This document shows positions 63,596 to 64,000 of a stretch of 64,000 nt of DNA, one piece after another. The translations under genes were made by a program, and so were the position numbers. The first letter of the stretch is position 1, and each line of letters starts with the position of its first letter. The notes beneath the pieces were generated by a model. The model was not told the origin of the DNA, made no database searches, and saw nothing but the letters and a program-made list of their open reading frames with translations. The stretch comes from Alcanivorax sp. DG881 (GTDB lineage Bacteria; Pseudomonadota; Gammaproteobacteria; Pseudomonadales; Alcanivoracaceae): NCBI RefSeq assembly GCF_000155615.1, contig NZ_DS989915.1, forward strand, positions 2,063,955 to 2,127,954. The letters run 5' to 3'.

Positions 63596-64000
63596 ATGTC
63601 AATAGTCGAGCTCTTGAATCAAGGCGATACCGCTGAATACGAATGGGCTCTGAGCTACCTACGGAAGAAAGGCTACTCTCGATCAGTCCCTCCACACGAC
63701 AGCACGTTTCAGCAACTACAACAGGTCAATCGCCTAGATAAAGAGGCAATGCGATTATTCGAGGCAGCCCTCGACCGCCACAGAAAGCGACAAGAATCAA
63801 AGCAAAAGGGGGAGAAAAATTACAACTTTTTTCTTAGCAAAAAAGCAGACGACCAACTCACAAAATTGCGTAACGAATACCGAAAATCCGTGCCTGAGAT
63901 GCTCGAGTTTCTGATCAATCAATCAGCCAAAGATTTTGAGTGGGGGAAGAGGGAGGGAAAGCGAATGGCCATGGCAACTGCCCACACCAGGAAAGCCACT
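63596..64000 (+). CDS. Hypothetical protein, 3' end outside window
   Basis: The frame begins at ATG 63596 and stays open to the last base, giving at least 135 residues with no stop. The sequence starts MSIVELLNQG and is charged and helical. The segment NYNFFLSKKADDQLTKLRN followed by VPEMLEFLINQ resembles a strand-helix-helix DNA-binding unit, so an RHH regulator is possible. No ribosome site stands out before the ATG. Not otherwise recognised. Confidence 0.6.
   Translation, partial: MSIVELLNQGDTAEYEWALSYLRKKGYSRSVPPHDSTFQQLQQVNRLDKEAMRLFEAALDRHRKRQESKQKGEKNYNFFLSKKADDQLTKLRNEYRKSVPEMLEFLINQSAKDFEWGKREGKRMAMATAHTRKAT

Overview
The window looks like a chromosome of a marine hydrocarbon-degrading gammaproteobacterium, most likely Alcanivorax or a close relative. 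Two things support this: the conserved block dut - long algC - argB - slmA // rph-pyrE - yicC, and a CYP153 alkane-hydroxylase operon with its own ferredoxin, ferredoxin reductase, GMC alcohol dehydrogenase and AraC-type regulator. The taxon is an inference from gene content; no rRNA or tRNA gene is visible.

Layout. (1) 1-11.3 kb is GC-rich core chromosome: the tail of a metallophosphoesterase, radC, a four-helix-bundle protein, coaBC, dut, algC, argB (flanked by two copies of a palindromic repeat), slmA, a DUF4124 protein, pyrE, rph and yicC. (2) At 11.3-12.8 kb a tyrosine integrase with repeated 9-bp sites upstream marks the left edge of an integrated island. The island runs to the end of the window and its right end is not seen. 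(3) 13.0-18.9 kb is a CYP153 operon and its divergent AraC-family regulator. (4) 19.0-44.6 kb is a large catabolic cluster. A TetR-family gene is followed by three plus-strand operons and one long minus-strand operon, and a TRAP-like permease gene diverges from the latter. The catabolic genes encode three paralogous ferritin-like (PF10118) proteins, two Baeyer-Villiger-type flavin monooxygenases (one AlmA-like), two SDRs, two alpha/beta hydrolases, a GMC dehydrogenase, an acyl-CoA dehydrogenase pair, an acyl-CoA ligase, a double-hotdog thioesterase, a BtrH-like protein, a FadL-type outer-membrane channel and a giant Ig-like lipoprotein. The same roughly 20-bp palindrome (consensus ATTTGGT-N6-ACCAAAT) sits in front of all four operons, so they look like one regulon. 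(5) 45.2-51.3 kb is AT-rich: an IS407-type insertion sequence, a Hachiman defence pair (hamA nuclease and hamB helicase), a small membrane protein and a DUF559/Vsr-like nuclease. (6) 51.6-64 kb is the mobile-element backbone: a RadC-like protein, DUF932, YqaJ-type exonuclease, a Gp3-like/metal-binding protein, an XRE repressor, a YhaV-PrlF toxin-antitoxin, AlpA, an inovirus Gp2-like protein, a second IS3-family element and unknown genes.

How the genes may work together. CYP153 with its redox partners and GMC dehydrogenase gives terminal oxidation of alkanes. The second, TetR-marked set could form an oxidation route with a hydroxylation by the ferritin-like proteins, SDR conversion of alcohol to ketone, Baeyer-Villiger oxidation to an ester, esterase cleavage, GMC oxidation of the alcohol, CoA activation and beta-oxidation. 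Uptake would use the FadL-like channel and the lipoprotein. The substrate is unknown. The strongest novel candidate is this regulon. Its PF10118 proteins carry a complete E / ExxH / E / ExxH di-iron ligand pattern with nearly invariant spacing, although the family is named as hydrolases.
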